The position numbers and the translations under genes are program-made. A stretch of 64,000 bases of DNA from Thereva unica (Eukaryota > Arthropoda > Insecta > Diptera > Therevidae), in assembly GCA_949987705.1 (NCBI GenBank), contig OX465281.1:258636542-258700541 (forward strand), written 5' to 3'. Positions 33,900 through 43,904 of the stretch are shown here, piece after piece. Positions within the stretch are counted from its first letter, which is position 1. Each line of letters begins with the position of its first letter. The notes beneath the pieces were generated by a model. The model saw only the letters and a list, made by a program, of their open reading frames with translations, had not been told where the DNA came from and ran no database searches.

Positions 33900-34392
33900 A
33901 CATCAACAAATATCAGTTTCAATCATGTTTTTAGAGCGAATGCCCTTCTCTAGCCATAGCCATTTACATATAGCAACAATTATTTCAGCACCTCATCAGA
34001 ACAACATGCATTCACACATTTCTTACACACTTTGGAACTCAAAGTCTATACTGCATTATATTTATTTTTAATATTCTATATAGTTTCAACAATTTATGTA
34101 ACTCTAATTACACACTTTTTTCATTTATATTTTGCAATAAGTTAAGTTTAATTTTTTACCTTTTTACTTTTCGGATTTTACACAAACATGACGCGCCACA
34201 TAACATCATCGTTCGAAAATTGCACGATCTCTGGATATTTGCATTTGTGTGAAATTGTGTGACATATAAATCATCCGCCATCACTGTGCAGCTGTAAGTA
34301 AACAAAAGCTCAATTTTTCTTTATTTATTTATTATTGAAGAATCATTATCATAAATTATTTATCGCTTTTCTGCTTTTGTGAATGTGTCCCG
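33900..34392. other. Intergenic or intronic DNA between transposons
   Basis: AT-rich, no gene or repeat structure recognised. It ends in the CGCG-containing target of the errantivirus. Confidence 0.4.
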
Positions 34393-34396
34393 CGCG

Positions 34397-34814
34397 AGTT
34401 ACGTCAGTAACTTCAACAAATTCCTTAAACGAAGAATTTGATCCTCCACATCCCGTTGAAAATCAAAACTTCCATCGTTACAGTATAAAATAAAATAAAA
34501 GAAGATAATTATTCGTCGGGAGACATAAATCTCAAGACAAATAATTATCTTCGTAACATGAGTATTAATTACGTTTTGCTTAATCAACGAGAATGACAAG
34601 ATGCATCTTTTCCCACACATTCTTCACATATTGAAGAACGTGAATTATTAAAATGTAAGCAGATTACTAGAGCTAGCAAAAGAAAAGCTTTTATAATAAA
34701 GTTAGTCTTAAGATTGAATTCGAAATAAAGAGAAGCTCTAAAGGGCAGCTCTAAAATAAATGTATTAAACTTAATTTGGCGTTTTTTAATTAAAATTAAA
34801 ACCCATACTAAACT
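34397..34814 (+). repeat. 5' LTR of the errantivirus
   Basis: 418 bp, AGTTACGTCAGTAAC... to ...CCCATACTAAACT. It contains a 13-bp-arm hairpin (GAAGATAATTATT at 34501-34513 against 34540-34552) and AATAAA polyadenylation-type motifs in the second half. It matches the 3' LTR at a constant offset of 6441 bp. Confidence 0.95.
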
Positions 34815-34832
34815 GGCGCAGTCGGTAGGATC
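34815..34832 (+). other. Primer-binding site
   Basis: GGCGCAGTCGGTAGGAT follows the 5' LTR directly; with the last LTR base it reads TGGCGCAG, complementary to a tRNA 3' end ending CGCCA. Related insect elements use tRNA-Ser with this sequence. It primes minus-strand DNA synthesis. Confidence 0.85.
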
Positions 34833-35205
34833 CCTTTCCGAAGAAAGTGGATCCAGTGGTCGTGAACTTACTTTTAATTTTTTTTCGGTTTTAAAATCGT
34901 AATTGTAAAATAAAGTGTGTAAAAAAAGTTTTTTTATTTTTTTGAAAAGATCGGTTCGGAAAAGATATGAAAAGTTGAACAGTGTTTGAGAAGAAGCTAA
35001 ATTGCAGTGCCGTGAATTACAGAATTACAGAATTGTGAATTGCAGAAAATTTTATTGCAAAAAAAATAAAAATAATATTTAAATAAAAATAAAGAAAAAA
35101 AACTTTCTGTTATATAAAATATATATAAAAAAAAAGAATCAGTTATTCGTTTTTCTTAATTAAGAAAGTGAAAATATCTAGGCCGGCAATAAATCACAGC
35201 CAAAC

Positions 35206-36236
35206 ATGACAGACGAGCAACCAGCAGCACCATCACCACCTACTGTTACGATTTCCTTACAAGAATTAATGAAGGACGCTCAAAGGATTCATGAATTCCG
35301 AGGAACTAAAGAATATGCACTTTCTTCCTTTTTGCGAGAAGTTGACACACTCCTGCCACTCTTTGATTCCAACCCACTAGTGAGCAGTATGTCTACCAAA
35401 GGACAATTATCAACAAAATTCAAGGACCAGCATTGGATGCTGTTCGAACCCTGGGATCTGGAGCAACCTGGAATCAAGTGAAAACAGTCCTCATCAACAA
35501 CTTTGGAGTTCGAGAGACATACCACCAACTATACCACCGAGCCTTATCTATTAAATGTACCAATGTAAGCGAATATTTTTCTTCTCTATTAAAAATTTTA
35601 TCTAAATTAAATGAAAAATACGAGTATGACTCGGAAAAACCAGTAGAATTTTGTGCGAAAAATAATGAATCTATAATATTACGTACATTTTTAGAAAATA
35701 TAGATCCCAATTTATCCTCAGTGATTTATAATAGGAATATTAATAATATAAGAGATGCATTCAGTTTATTAGAAACTTTAGGTATGGTTAGGGACAATAG
35801 AAATAGGTTTAATCAGTATAAGTCAACTGCAAACAACCAAGTTAATCTAAATTCTTTTAATGGAAGAAAATTTGACGAATTTAAACAAAATAATGCTTAT
35901 AACTTCCGACAAAGTAACACCAACAAGCAAAATTATCCTAGATACAATTCGGGACGAAACAATAATTGGCAACAGCCAAATCATTTTAGACAGAGACAAA
36001 ACTACTCTGGGCACAATTCGGAACAATATAATAACTGGCAGGAGCGGAATAATTATAGAGGAAACAGTTCCGAACAATTTCGGCAATATAATGAACCAAG
36101 ACGATATCACACTGAACGGTCGGGGCGGCAGCATTTAAACAATCGTAACAATGAACATCGACAAGAGCCTATGGAAGTAGATTACGTTGAAGAGGTAAAT
36201 TTTCACTCAATGCCTCCGAAGTATGTTTACCAATAG
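35206..36236 (+). pseudogene. gag: gag polyprotein of the errantivirus, frame broken
   Basis: Gag forms the virus-like particle. ATG 35206 opens a frame (MTDEQPAAPSPPTVTISLQE) that is gag-like to about 35380. The gag-like reading then continues in a different frame, with typical capsid motifs (TLGSGATWNQVKTVLINNFG, YHQLYHRAL), to the stop at 36234-36236. The first frame stops at 35481. The C-terminal third is Asn/Arg/Gln-rich with repeated N-x-W-Q-like units and has no CCHC zinc knuckle, as is usual for errantiviruses. The frame change is most simply a one-base mutation or a sequence error, since it lies early in gag where no programmed shift is known. Confidence 0.85.
36197..36203 (+). promoter_or_regulatory. 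Candidate -1 frameshift heptamer between gag and pol
   Basis: AAATTTT sits in the gag frame as A-AAT-TTT, matching X-XXY-YYZ. Pol occupies the -1 frame and is open across this point, while gag ends 33 bases later. This position is where gag-pol frameshifting is expected. Confidence 0.6.
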
Positions 36237-39200
36237 TACAACTAACAATAGGAAAAGAACAAATTAAATGCTTAATAGACTCAGGTTCAACAATTTCTTT
36301 ATTAAACGAGGATAAATTACTTAAATATAAGAGACGCAATTTAGATATTCCTATTAGATTCAAAACAGTAAATTCCGAAACAATAGTTTTTAAAGAAGTA
36401 TTAACTGATTTACCAAAAGAGTTTAATGAGGATGCCTACATGACGTGGAAAACAACTAAATTTGACAACAAAAATTTTGATGCAATAATTGGCTTTAATA
36501 TCCTTAAACCTATAGGTGCTAATATAGATTTTATTAACGATACTTTGGATATAAATAATAATAAAATTAAATTCTTATATGCCTACCCTTATAATTACGA
36601 AGAAATCCATCAAATAGAATTTACTGAAACAATAGAATTCGAAACGTTTTTCGACAATTTAAACAAGGAAGAAAAACAATACTTGAATAAATTGTTAAAG
36701 CAATATAAAGACTTATTTTTTCAAGAAGGAGATCGGTTATCTAGCACTTCTGGCATTAAACACCAAATCATAACAACAGTCAGTAAACCCATATTCTCAA
36801 AAATATATAGGTATCCCCAAATTCACGAACGGGAAATATCTAAGCAAATGGCCGAAATGCTTAGGCAAGGAATAATAAGAGAAAGTGACTCTCCTTACAG
36901 TAGTCCTCTCTGGATTGTTCCCAAAAAACTGGACAATTCGGGTAAAAGAAAATGGCGAATCGTAATAGATTACCGAAAGCTCAACGAGGTAACTATTGAA
37001 GATAAATTCCCAATACCCAATATTGACAATATATTGGACAAATTGGGAAGAGCCCAATATTTTAGCACCCTTGATCTTGCTAAAGGTTTTCACCAAATCT
37101 TAGTTAAAGATGAGGATCGCAAGAAAACAGCATTTTCCACTCCTCAAGGGCATTATGAGTTCGTTCGAATGCCCTTTGGCCTAAAAAATGCCCCGGCTAC
37201 TTTTCAACGCCATATGAATTCAGTTTTGAAAGAATATATTAATAAAATTTGTGTCGTGTACATGGACGACATTCTAGTCTTCAGTACAACACTAGAAGAA
37301 CATGTTGAAAGTATAAAAAAAATATTTAACAAATTGCGTCAATACAATCTGAAGATTCAAATTGACAAATGTAAATTTTTCGCCAGAGAAACAGAGTATC
37401 TTGGCCATGTGTTGACCCCTGAAGGAGTCAAACCAAACCCGAAAAAGGTGGAAGATATTCTAAAATTGAAACTACCTCAAACAGCAAAACAAATAAAATC
37501 CTTTGTGGGAATTACGGGTTACTATCGAAAATTTATTAGGGATTATGCCAAAGTGGCGCAACCTCTGACAAAATATCTGAAGAAAAATGTGAAAATTAAT
37601 ACCAATGACCCCAACTACATTAACGCCTTTGACAAATTAAAAAGAATAATAACTGAAGCCCCAGTATTGAAGTATCCAGATTTTAATAAGAAATTTAGCC
37701 TTATAACTGATGCCAGCACTTTTGCCATTGGAGCTGTACTCCAACAAGATAATCATCCCGTCTGCTTTGCTAGCAGAACCTTAAATACACATGAACAAAA
37801 TTATTCGACGACAGAGAAAGAGCTCTTAGCGATTGTTTGGTCCACCAACTATTTCCGCCCCTATTTGTACGGCGTAAAGTTTGACTTATTAACAGATCAT
37901 CAACCATTAAAATGGTTGCATACTAAAACGCAAGGGAAAGATGTAAATCCCCGTCTCCAAAGGTGGATATTAAAATTAGGCGAATACAACGTGAACGTTG
38001 ATTATATCAAGGGAAAACAGAATAAGGTTGCTGATTTCCTCAGTAGAATAAATTCTGACACAAATGAAATAAACGCTATCGACGGAGATAATAAGAAAGG
38101 AGTCACGGAAAATAATTTAGATATTTCAACGCAAAATGAAGTAGAAAACTCGGACATAGAAAATGAATTAGGTTCTAGAATGCTTGCTCAACAATCAATG
38201 GAAAACAACAACGGCAACGAGACCATAAATACAGTTCATTCTGAAGAAGAGAACTTGACAAACCATATTTCCATATTGGACACAGTTGTGAACCGTTTCA
38301 AGACACAGATAATTTTAACTAATAATAAAGTAAAGGATTTTGAATTAAAACATGGTAATAGGAAAATCTATATTGACTCAAGCGATCTAAATAATAATCT
38401 GTCTGATATCTTACGAAGGTATATAAAACCAGGAAAAACGGGAATCTTTACCGAACTCAGCGATAGCGAATACAATAAATTGCAGCAGAAACTTATCGAA
38501 CTTTACGAAGGATTTAATAATATAAAATTCATAAGATGTTCGTATCATGCTAGAGATATGAATAACGAAGACGAAACATTCAGACAAATCCAAAGATATC
38601 ATAAGTATGAGACTGGGCATACTGGTATCAATGAGAACTACGAAGGACTGAAAAAACATATTTATTTTCCAAATCTTAAAATTCTGATTCAAAAATATAT
38701 TAATAATTGTGACGTTTGTAATCGTGTCAAGTACGATCGAAACCCTGTCAGAAAAAAATTCGAACTCACGGAAACACCAAAGGACATTAAACAAATTATT
38801 CATATGGACGTTTATACGAACACAAAGGCCAACTTCCTTACCTTTATAGACCGGTTCTCAAAAGCAGCTACTGCTTTTTACCTCGAAGACAGAACAAATC
38901 AAACAATAATTGAAAAAATCCGAGACTACAAATCAAAAAGAGGTCATTTTCAGAAATTAATCACTGACAATGAGTTTAAAAGCCTCAACATTAAAGATTA
39001 TTTAAGGAGTGAAGGCATCGAACTACATTTAGTAAAACCTAATAATCATACGGGGAACGCAGACATAGAGAGGCTACATAACACTCTCGGTGAAAAAATA
39101 AGAACATTAGGAATTGAGAATAAAAATTTAAGTATTAAAGAAAAAATGTGTAAAGCTATAGAATGGTACAATAATAGTTATCACTCTGTTATAAAAGAAA

Positions 39201-39418
39201 AACCAATCAAAGTACAGGAAGGAAATTGCAATAAGGATATTATTTTCAAAAATTTAGTTAGCCAAAAAGTTAAATGGATAGACAAACTTAATCAGAAGAG
39301 AGAAGACTATACTGAAGGTAGACATGAAGGCTTTATAAAAAATTATAGGAGCGTTAGGCATAAGGAACAACCCAAATTTATCAAACTTAATTTAGAAAAC
39401 ATACTAATGATATCCTAA
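36200..39418 (+). CDS. pol: pol polyprotein: protease, reverse transcriptase, RNase H, integrase
   Basis: The frame is open from before 36200, in -1 relation to gag, to TAA 39416-39418; the first in-frame ATG is 36440, after the protease, so translation must enter from gag. In order: the protease active site LIDSGST (about 36275); reverse transcriptase with YMDDILVF (YMDD at 37259-37270); RNase H beginning LITDAST (about 37703); integrase with an HHCC zinc finger (about 38597-38730, H...H...CDVC) and a D,D,E core with Asp near 38806, Asp in TDNEF near 38967 and Glu in DIERLHN near 39066. Every catalytic residue I looked for is present, with no internal stop. It copies RNA to DNA and inserts it. 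Confidence 0.95.
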   Translation, partial: FSLNASEVCLPIVQLTIGKEQIKCLIDSGSTISLLNEDKLLKYKRRNLDIPIRFKTVNSETIVFKEVLTDLPKEFNEDAYMTWKTTKFDNKNFDAIIGFNILKPIGANIDFINDTLDINNNKIKFLYAYPYNYEEIHQIEFTETIEFETFFDNLNKEEKQYLNKLLKQYKDLFFQEGDRLSSTSGIKHQIITTVSKPIFSKIYRYPQIHEREISKQMAEMLRQGIIRESDSPYSSPLWIVPKKLDNSGKRKWRIVIDYRKLNEVTIEDKFPIPNIDNILDKLGRAQYFSTLDLAKGFHQILVKDEDRKKTAFSTPQGHYEFVRMPFGLKNAPATFQRHMNSVLKEYINKICVVYMDDILVFSTTLEEHVESIKKIFNKLRQYNLKIQIDKCKFFARETEYLGHVLTPEGVKPNPKKVEDILKLKLPQTAKQIKSFVGITGYYRKFIRDYAKVAQPLTKYLKKNVKINTNDPNYINAFDKLKRIITEAPVLKYPDFNKKFSLITDASTFAIGAVLQQDNHPVCFASRTLNTHEQNYSTTEKELLAIVWSTNYFRPYLYGVKFDLLTDHQPLKWLHTKTQGKDVNPRLQRWILKLGEYNVNVDYIKGKQNKVADFLSRINSDTNEINAIDGDNKKGVTENNLDISTQNEVENSDIENELGSRMLAQQSMENNNGNETINTVHSEEENLTNHISILDTVVNRFKTQIILTNNKVKDFELKHGNRKIYIDSSDLNNNLSDILRRYIKPGKTGIFTELSDSEYNKLQQKLIELYEGFNNIKFIRCSYHARDMNNEDETFRQIQRYHKYETGHTGINENYEGLKKHIYFPNLKILIQKYINNCDVCNRVKYDRNPVRKKFELTETPKDIKQIIHMDVYTNTKANFLTFIDRFSKAATAFYLEDRTNQTIIEKIRDYKSKRGHFQKLITDNEFKSLNIKDYLRSEGIELHLVKPNNHTGNADIERLHNTLGEKIRTLGIENKNLSIKEKMCKAIEWYNNSYHSVIKEKPIKVQEGNCNKDIIFKNLVSQKVKWIDKLNQKREDYTEGRHEGFIKNYRSVRHKEQPKFIKLNLENILMIS

Positions 39419-40934
39419 TGATATCACTGACCCTATTAACGATGACGAAGGCCCATCTCACGAGAAAATTGACACCAAATCTGGTTACACCGAAATCAAA
39501 TTAGGAGATGTAGCTATTGTAAAGACCTTTGATACAATATTACATATCATCAATCCTACAGAAATATCCAACTTATTAAATATCTTAGAGGAGAATATCG
39601 ACAAATCAGGTCTGGAAGATAAAACGATAATTTTAAAACACCAAGTAGAAACCATAAGAAGTAAAATTAGTACCTTGATTCCTCATAGGCAGCGAAGAGG
39701 ACTAGTAAATTTAGTAGGCAAAATACAGAAATGGCTCTGGGGAACAATGGACGAGTCTGATAGAGAAGAAATTGAGGATCATTTTAATGAAGTCGACACC
39801 AACAATCATCAAATAATAGGAAATTTAAATTCACAAATAAAAATCAACACAGATTTTAATGATACATTTTTTAAATTAAAAGAATCCATCGAAAAAGACA
39901 GGGCAATGATAGTAAAAGGACTAAATAAAGTCGAAGATTACAACAAAATACTTTACAGACAAACAATTTACACCGATTTTGTGCTGAAATTAAAAATACT
40001 CCAAGACAATGTCGAAAATATTCAAGACAATCTATCATCATCAAGACTAGGCATTATCCATAGTGGCATTTTAACCAATAAGGAAATTATGGAATATAAC
40101 GTCGATTTTAAAACTTTGCAAAAAATAAAACTTGGGGCTGTAGTTGACGACAAAGAAAACATAATTTTCGTTATCAGGATTCCTAGAGAAATAGTAACGT
40201 TACCCAAAACATTGTTAATCCCAGTAGGAGATAGTCAGAATAAGGAATTAGTATTCAATCCACAAGAAGTAGTTAAGTACCAAAATGAAATTTATAATTA
40301 CAAGGCAGACAAAGACCTTAAAAATCTAGAAATTTGCAATATTTGTATCCTTAAGAAAAATTGCCTTAGAACAGTAAGTAAAATATCAGAAATTTTAGAA
40401 CTACAAAAAGGGCTAGTACTGCTAAAAAACCAAAATAATAGCAATTTAAGCAGTTTGTGTGATGAGAGAATATTCCGATTACAAGGAAACTATCTTATAA
40501 ATTTTAATAATTGTTCAATAAAAATTAATAATAAAACAATTCAGAATAATGTTAAAGAGTTTCATCAAAGGTTTACTATTCAAGATTATTTAGAACAAAT
40601 AGATTACTCAAATGATAAGTTGAGTTTTGAAAAAATTTTAATAAAACAAATTGAAAATACGAAAAAAATTGAAGAACTTCATTTTCAAAAGAAAACACAT
40701 TATGTATACGGAAGTATTTTAACTTTTATATTTATAAGTATAATAGTCATAATTATTATTGTAATCTGCAAACACAAAAAAATTAATATTAAAATAAAAA
40801 ATGTGACTCAGGAGAGTCCCAAAATTAAGGAGGGAGGAGTTACGTCAGTAACTTCAACAAATTCCTTAAACGAAGAATTTGATCCTCCACATCCCGTTGA
40901 AAATCAAAACTTCCATCGTTACAGTATAAAATAA
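39411..40934 (+). CDS. env: env glycoprotein of the errantivirus
   Basis: The frame is open from 39411 (a stop lies at 39408-39410) to TAA 40932-40934. A furin-type site RQRR is followed by a hydrophobic fusion-peptide-like GLVNLVGKIQKWLWG (about 39690-39745). The middle is helical and rich in Asn. Near the C-terminus a transmembrane segment (LTFIFISIIVIIIIVICK, about 40717-40772) precedes a basic tail. In the family this F-like protein mediates membrane fusion. The only in-frame ATG near the start (39747) lies after the fusion peptide, so the start codon and any signal peptide must come from splicing to an upstream exon, as known for errantivirus env mRNAs. The last 97 bases lie in the 3' LTR. 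Confidence 0.88.
   Translation, partial: YPNDITDPINDDEGPSHEKIDTKSGYTEIKLGDVAIVKTFDTILHIINPTEISNLLNILEENIDKSGLEDKTIILKHQVETIRSKISTLIPHRQRRGLVNLVGKIQKWLWGTMDESDREEIEDHFNEVDTNNHQIIGNLNSQIKINTDFNDTFFKLKESIEKDRAMIVKGLNKVEDYNKILYRQTIYTDFVLKLKILQDNVENIQDNLSSSRLGIIHSGILTNKEIMEYNVDFKTLQKIKLGAVVDDKENIIFVIRIPREIVTLPKTLLIPVGDSQNKELVFNPQEVVKYQNEIYNYKADKDLKNLEICNICILKKNCLRTVSKISEILELQKGLVLLKNQNNSNLSSLCDERIFRLQGNYLINFNNCSIKINNKTIQNNVKEFHQRFTIQDYLEQIDYSNDKLSFEKILIKQIENTKKIEELHFQKKTHYVYGSILTFIFISIIVIIIIVICKHKKINIKIKNVTQESPKIKEGGVTSVTSTNSLNEEFDPPHPVENQNFHRYSIK
40826..40837 (+). other. Polypurine tract
   Basis: AAGGAGGGAGG immediately precedes the 3' LTR and lies inside the env reading frame. It primes plus-strand DNA synthesis in LTR elements. 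Confidence 0.75.
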
Positions 40935-41255
40935 AATAAAAGAAGATAATTATTCGTCGGGAGACATAAATCTCAAGACAAATAATTATCTTCGTAACAT
41001 GAGTATTAATTACGTTTTGCTTAATCAACGAGAATGACAAGATGCATCTTTTCCCACACATTCTTCACATATTGAAGAACGTGAATTATTAAAATGTAAG
41101 CAGATTACTAGAGCTAGCAAAAGAAAAGCTTTTATAATAAAGTTAGTCTTAAGATTGAATTCGAAATAAAGAGAAGCTCTAAAGGGCAGCTCTAAAATAA
41201 ATGTATTAAACTTAATTTGGCGTTTTTTAATTAAAATTAAAACCCATACTAAACT
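40838..41255 (+). repeat. 3' LTR of the errantivirus
   Basis: 418 bp, apparently identical to the 5' LTR. Its first 97 bases are the end of env, and the hairpin at 40942-40993 begins 8 bases after the env stop. It is followed by the CGCG duplication. Confidence 0.95.
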
Positions 41256-41259
41256 CGCG

Positions 41260-42055
41260 CGCAGTTGCCATTGTTTGCTGCAGCGATTTGCAGCCATGCA
41301 CTTGGGATTGCAATATTATGTAGCATTGTTTTTGCAGTTGTCATTTATTGAAATTTATTGGATTGTTGCTGCTTTTGTTTGAATAATGTTGCTAAGTGGT
41401 AGAAAATTTGTTAGTCAATTATAATTACGGCGAATAGAAATGGAGAAGACTGTGTTCAACATGGATTCGGCTTGAATTTCGAAACAGTGATCGACATCGG
41501 TGAAAAACTTCACCTGATCACCAGGGATATGGATAGGGTCATCATGGTGAGTTTTCAGCATGCTGGCCTTGGTGAGATACCTCTCATTCTTATTCCACAC
41601 ATTCGTTTTATCTTTTGTTTAACGTGATGTTTCCTGATCCAGATAGGCATAACTAAATTTGGCCATACTAGTAGTGTATTATGTATTATGAATTATGTCT
41701 TATGTTGTATTCCGACCCGAACATGATTAGCAGCTGAAACTTCAGACTTCATATCTCCTTACTAAAGGCAATAGCTTAGTTTTATTGATATTAATCTTGA
41801 CTCTTTCTTTTGCGCAGCACTGTTCTCTTTCGCGACCATTCTTCATAATATCTGCAGTAGTATTCACAAATTTTCCACTTGGCATAATCGCTACAGCATC
41901 GGCACAATCAAAAGAGTTCACGATCCGCTCCTCGACCCTCCTAAGCAATGAGACCACTGTGATGTTCCACCGAAGAGATCATAGAACTATTTTGTGGGCG
42001 TACTTCCTCTTAAAATGGGGGTTCCTGCCGGTAGTCTTATTGCCCTATGTTTCGG
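41260..42055. other. Flanking DNA with one unplaced coding-like stretch
   Basis: On the minus strand, 41600-41415 is open and GC-richer than its surroundings (KASMLKTHHDDPIHIPGDQ, then FFTDVDHCFEIQ, ending SISIRRNYN and a stop). The composition looks protein-like, but I recognise no family and see no good acceptor upstream. It could be a last exon, a pseudogene or transposon sequence. The rest shows nothing. Confidence 0.25.
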
Positions 42056-42059
42056 GATG

Positions 42060-42965
42060 GTGTTCACTCATCTGACTGCCATGGAGTTGACTATCATGAC
42101 TCGCTGAATTCATTCATCACTTTACTGATCTCTAATACCTCTCTAGACAACCCTGTCAACCCTCTAATATCAGACGAAGAGACGACAAGAGATTATAGGC
42201 ATTAAAAAAGTAGTGGCATATGCTCACGAGCTGGTAATACTAATAATCCCTAGAAAGTTGCTCCACGCAATCAGTGAAATTATGGAGATTACGTTTGGAT
42301 AGGTTTAGTGCATGGTCCAATCGCCGCGGGCTATCCGTCAACCCGGAAAAGACAGAGCCAATGCTTTTACCAACAGAATTAAAATATACACTTTTAGTCC
42401 ACCTTCTTTTAAAGTTCCAGTACTGAGCGTATCCAGTCAGCTAAGTATGTTCTTGGGTCTTATTCTGGACCCAGAGCTGAACTGGAGGCTCAATATCAAA
42501 GATATAGCCAATATAGCTTTCTAGGCCTGCTCTAGGCCTCTAGCGATCTTGAACCCAGGTTAAGCGAAGCATTTAATTCTATTAACAACCTTGACCCGCA
42601 TAATTGTGAAAACATCACTGAGACATGTAAGCAAGCGATAGAGCAAACCTCATATGAAGTTCTAGGATCTGAGCGAAGCTGCCCGGAGTGAGTGGCTCGG
42701 CGATGAATGCAGGAAAGCAACAGAAGAGAAAAATAAGGCTTGCAAGAGAAAACTAGAAAAACATATATCACGCCTACGCTAGATAGGATACTGCCTGAAG
42801 AAGCGCTCCCTCAAAACGCCAGAGGGGAAAAGGCCACAAGAAAGTCCTAGGAGAAGAGATATGAAAACGACATCAAGAGAGACGCAGGACCAGAACGAGG
42901 AAATTCTTGAGGAGGCTAAGACTCACAGAGGGCTGTAGCGCCAATGATGATGTATGGGCTGGAGC
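42060..42965 (+). mobile_element. Decayed LINE, RT fragment to 3' end
   Basis: Near 42210 a degenerate YADD block reads VAYAHELVILI, with the two catalytic Asp replaced. It is followed in shifting frames by NPEKTE-like sequence (42335-42365) and FLGLILDPELNWRLNI (42445-42500), the LG-x-x-LD-x-x-L-x-W segment. The copy ends near 42925 with CTGTAGCGCCAATGATGATG, a 3' end style I associate with LOA/R1-type elements. It is related to, but more decayed than, 22640-24030. Confidence 0.6.
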
Positions 42966-43019
42966 TTTCCCTCGCTTAATCTCCAAAATGCTACCTCCTA
43001 ACCTACTCAACTAATTAAA

Positions 43020-43900
43020 TAGAGTCACGCACAAGGCCGGGAGTCAGGGTAATCCTATTATCAGATAGGCCATCATCTCTCAGTAGCTGCATCAAGATGG
43101 ATAATGCATCAAGGCTGGGAAGACTTGGCCTTGTTATAACCCTCAGAGATCGCACGACCTCTTGGGGTTTCCTCGTAAGGAAATCGCCAGGATCGCAGTG
43201 ATAATTAAGGGACAATGGCCACTTGGGCATCATGCCGCCGGTTTGAGGAACAGGCTAGTAAGACAACCAAACCCTTTCCATCAAAAACTGCCGCTGGCCA
43301 TCATCTAAGAGCGTGTACTTGGAAGTCTCTTCTTAAAGGATTTGGGGTAGGTTCCGAAGCTTAAAATAGGAGACTCTAACTTGTGCTTCTTGGTGCTTCT
43401 TTCTACCTTCCTACCCTGTATATGGATAAATTAGCAAGTGTCGAAACTATTTTAACCTGCCGTGCTTGCAGAAGTCGTCAAATTGTATTCAAGACCCCAG
43501 GATCTACTGCATGTGAGTTTCGTACACCGAAATTAAGAATATCTAAACACACAACCGAAAAGCTTAGTTATAAGTCCACTTCCCCTCTAGGAGCCAAAAT
43601 TTATACTTAATTTTTCCCCAAAGCCCTAAATCAGGGCCGAGTAATGGCAGCACTTGGGAGCCCCGCGAGCGCCCCAGTGCCTTATACCCCTCTCACTTGG
43701 CCTCTCACAAGTAGGGCTACTAAACAAAAGCTTTGCTGGTGCTCTGCAAAAGTCGACCATTGCCGGATCTGCCCTAAATTGCTTCAAAACTCTTCACTTC
43801 CTTTGAGAATCCGCATAAGAACAGTTAACGAGTGGCACAAATTGCCACCACAGCGACAACTGTGGGCATCAGAATGCGGGTAACTGACTAATTAATAAGT
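43020..43900 (+). mobile_element. LINE C-terminal debris
   Basis: Near 43195-43255 the plus strand reads IIKGQWPLGHHAAGLRNR, matching the GHW-x-x-G-x-HA-x-x-L motif just before the C-terminal zinc-finger region of R1/I-type LINEs. At about 43800-43845 RIRTVNEWHKLPPQ resembles the R-x-x-x-WN-x-LP tail motif of jockey/CR1 elements. Frames are interrupted. These are probably two different remnants. Confidence 0.4.
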
Positions 43901-43904
43901 GCAG

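Larger units (their letters stand above)
34397..41255 (+). mobile_element. Complete errantivirus (Ty3/gypsy LTR retrotransposon), 6859 bp
   Basis: Two 418-bp LTRs (34397-34814 and 40838-41255) that look identical begin AGTTAC and end AAACT. CGCG flanks both sides (34393-34396, 41256-41259). The internal order is primer site, gag, pol (protease, reverse transcriptase, RNase H, integrase), env and purine tract. LTR termini, a tRNA-Ser-type primer site and a GC-alternating target are like the Drosophila 17.6/297/ZAM/Idefix branch; that comparison is from general knowledge. Apart from one frame break in gag, all frames are open. LTR identity implies very recent insertion. Confidence 0.95.

Noticed and set aside
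34399..34620. 73-codon frame antisense to the LTR (also at 40840-41061)
   Set aside because: It is present only because it is a chance frame in the LTR; the sense strand encodes the env end in the 3' copy.
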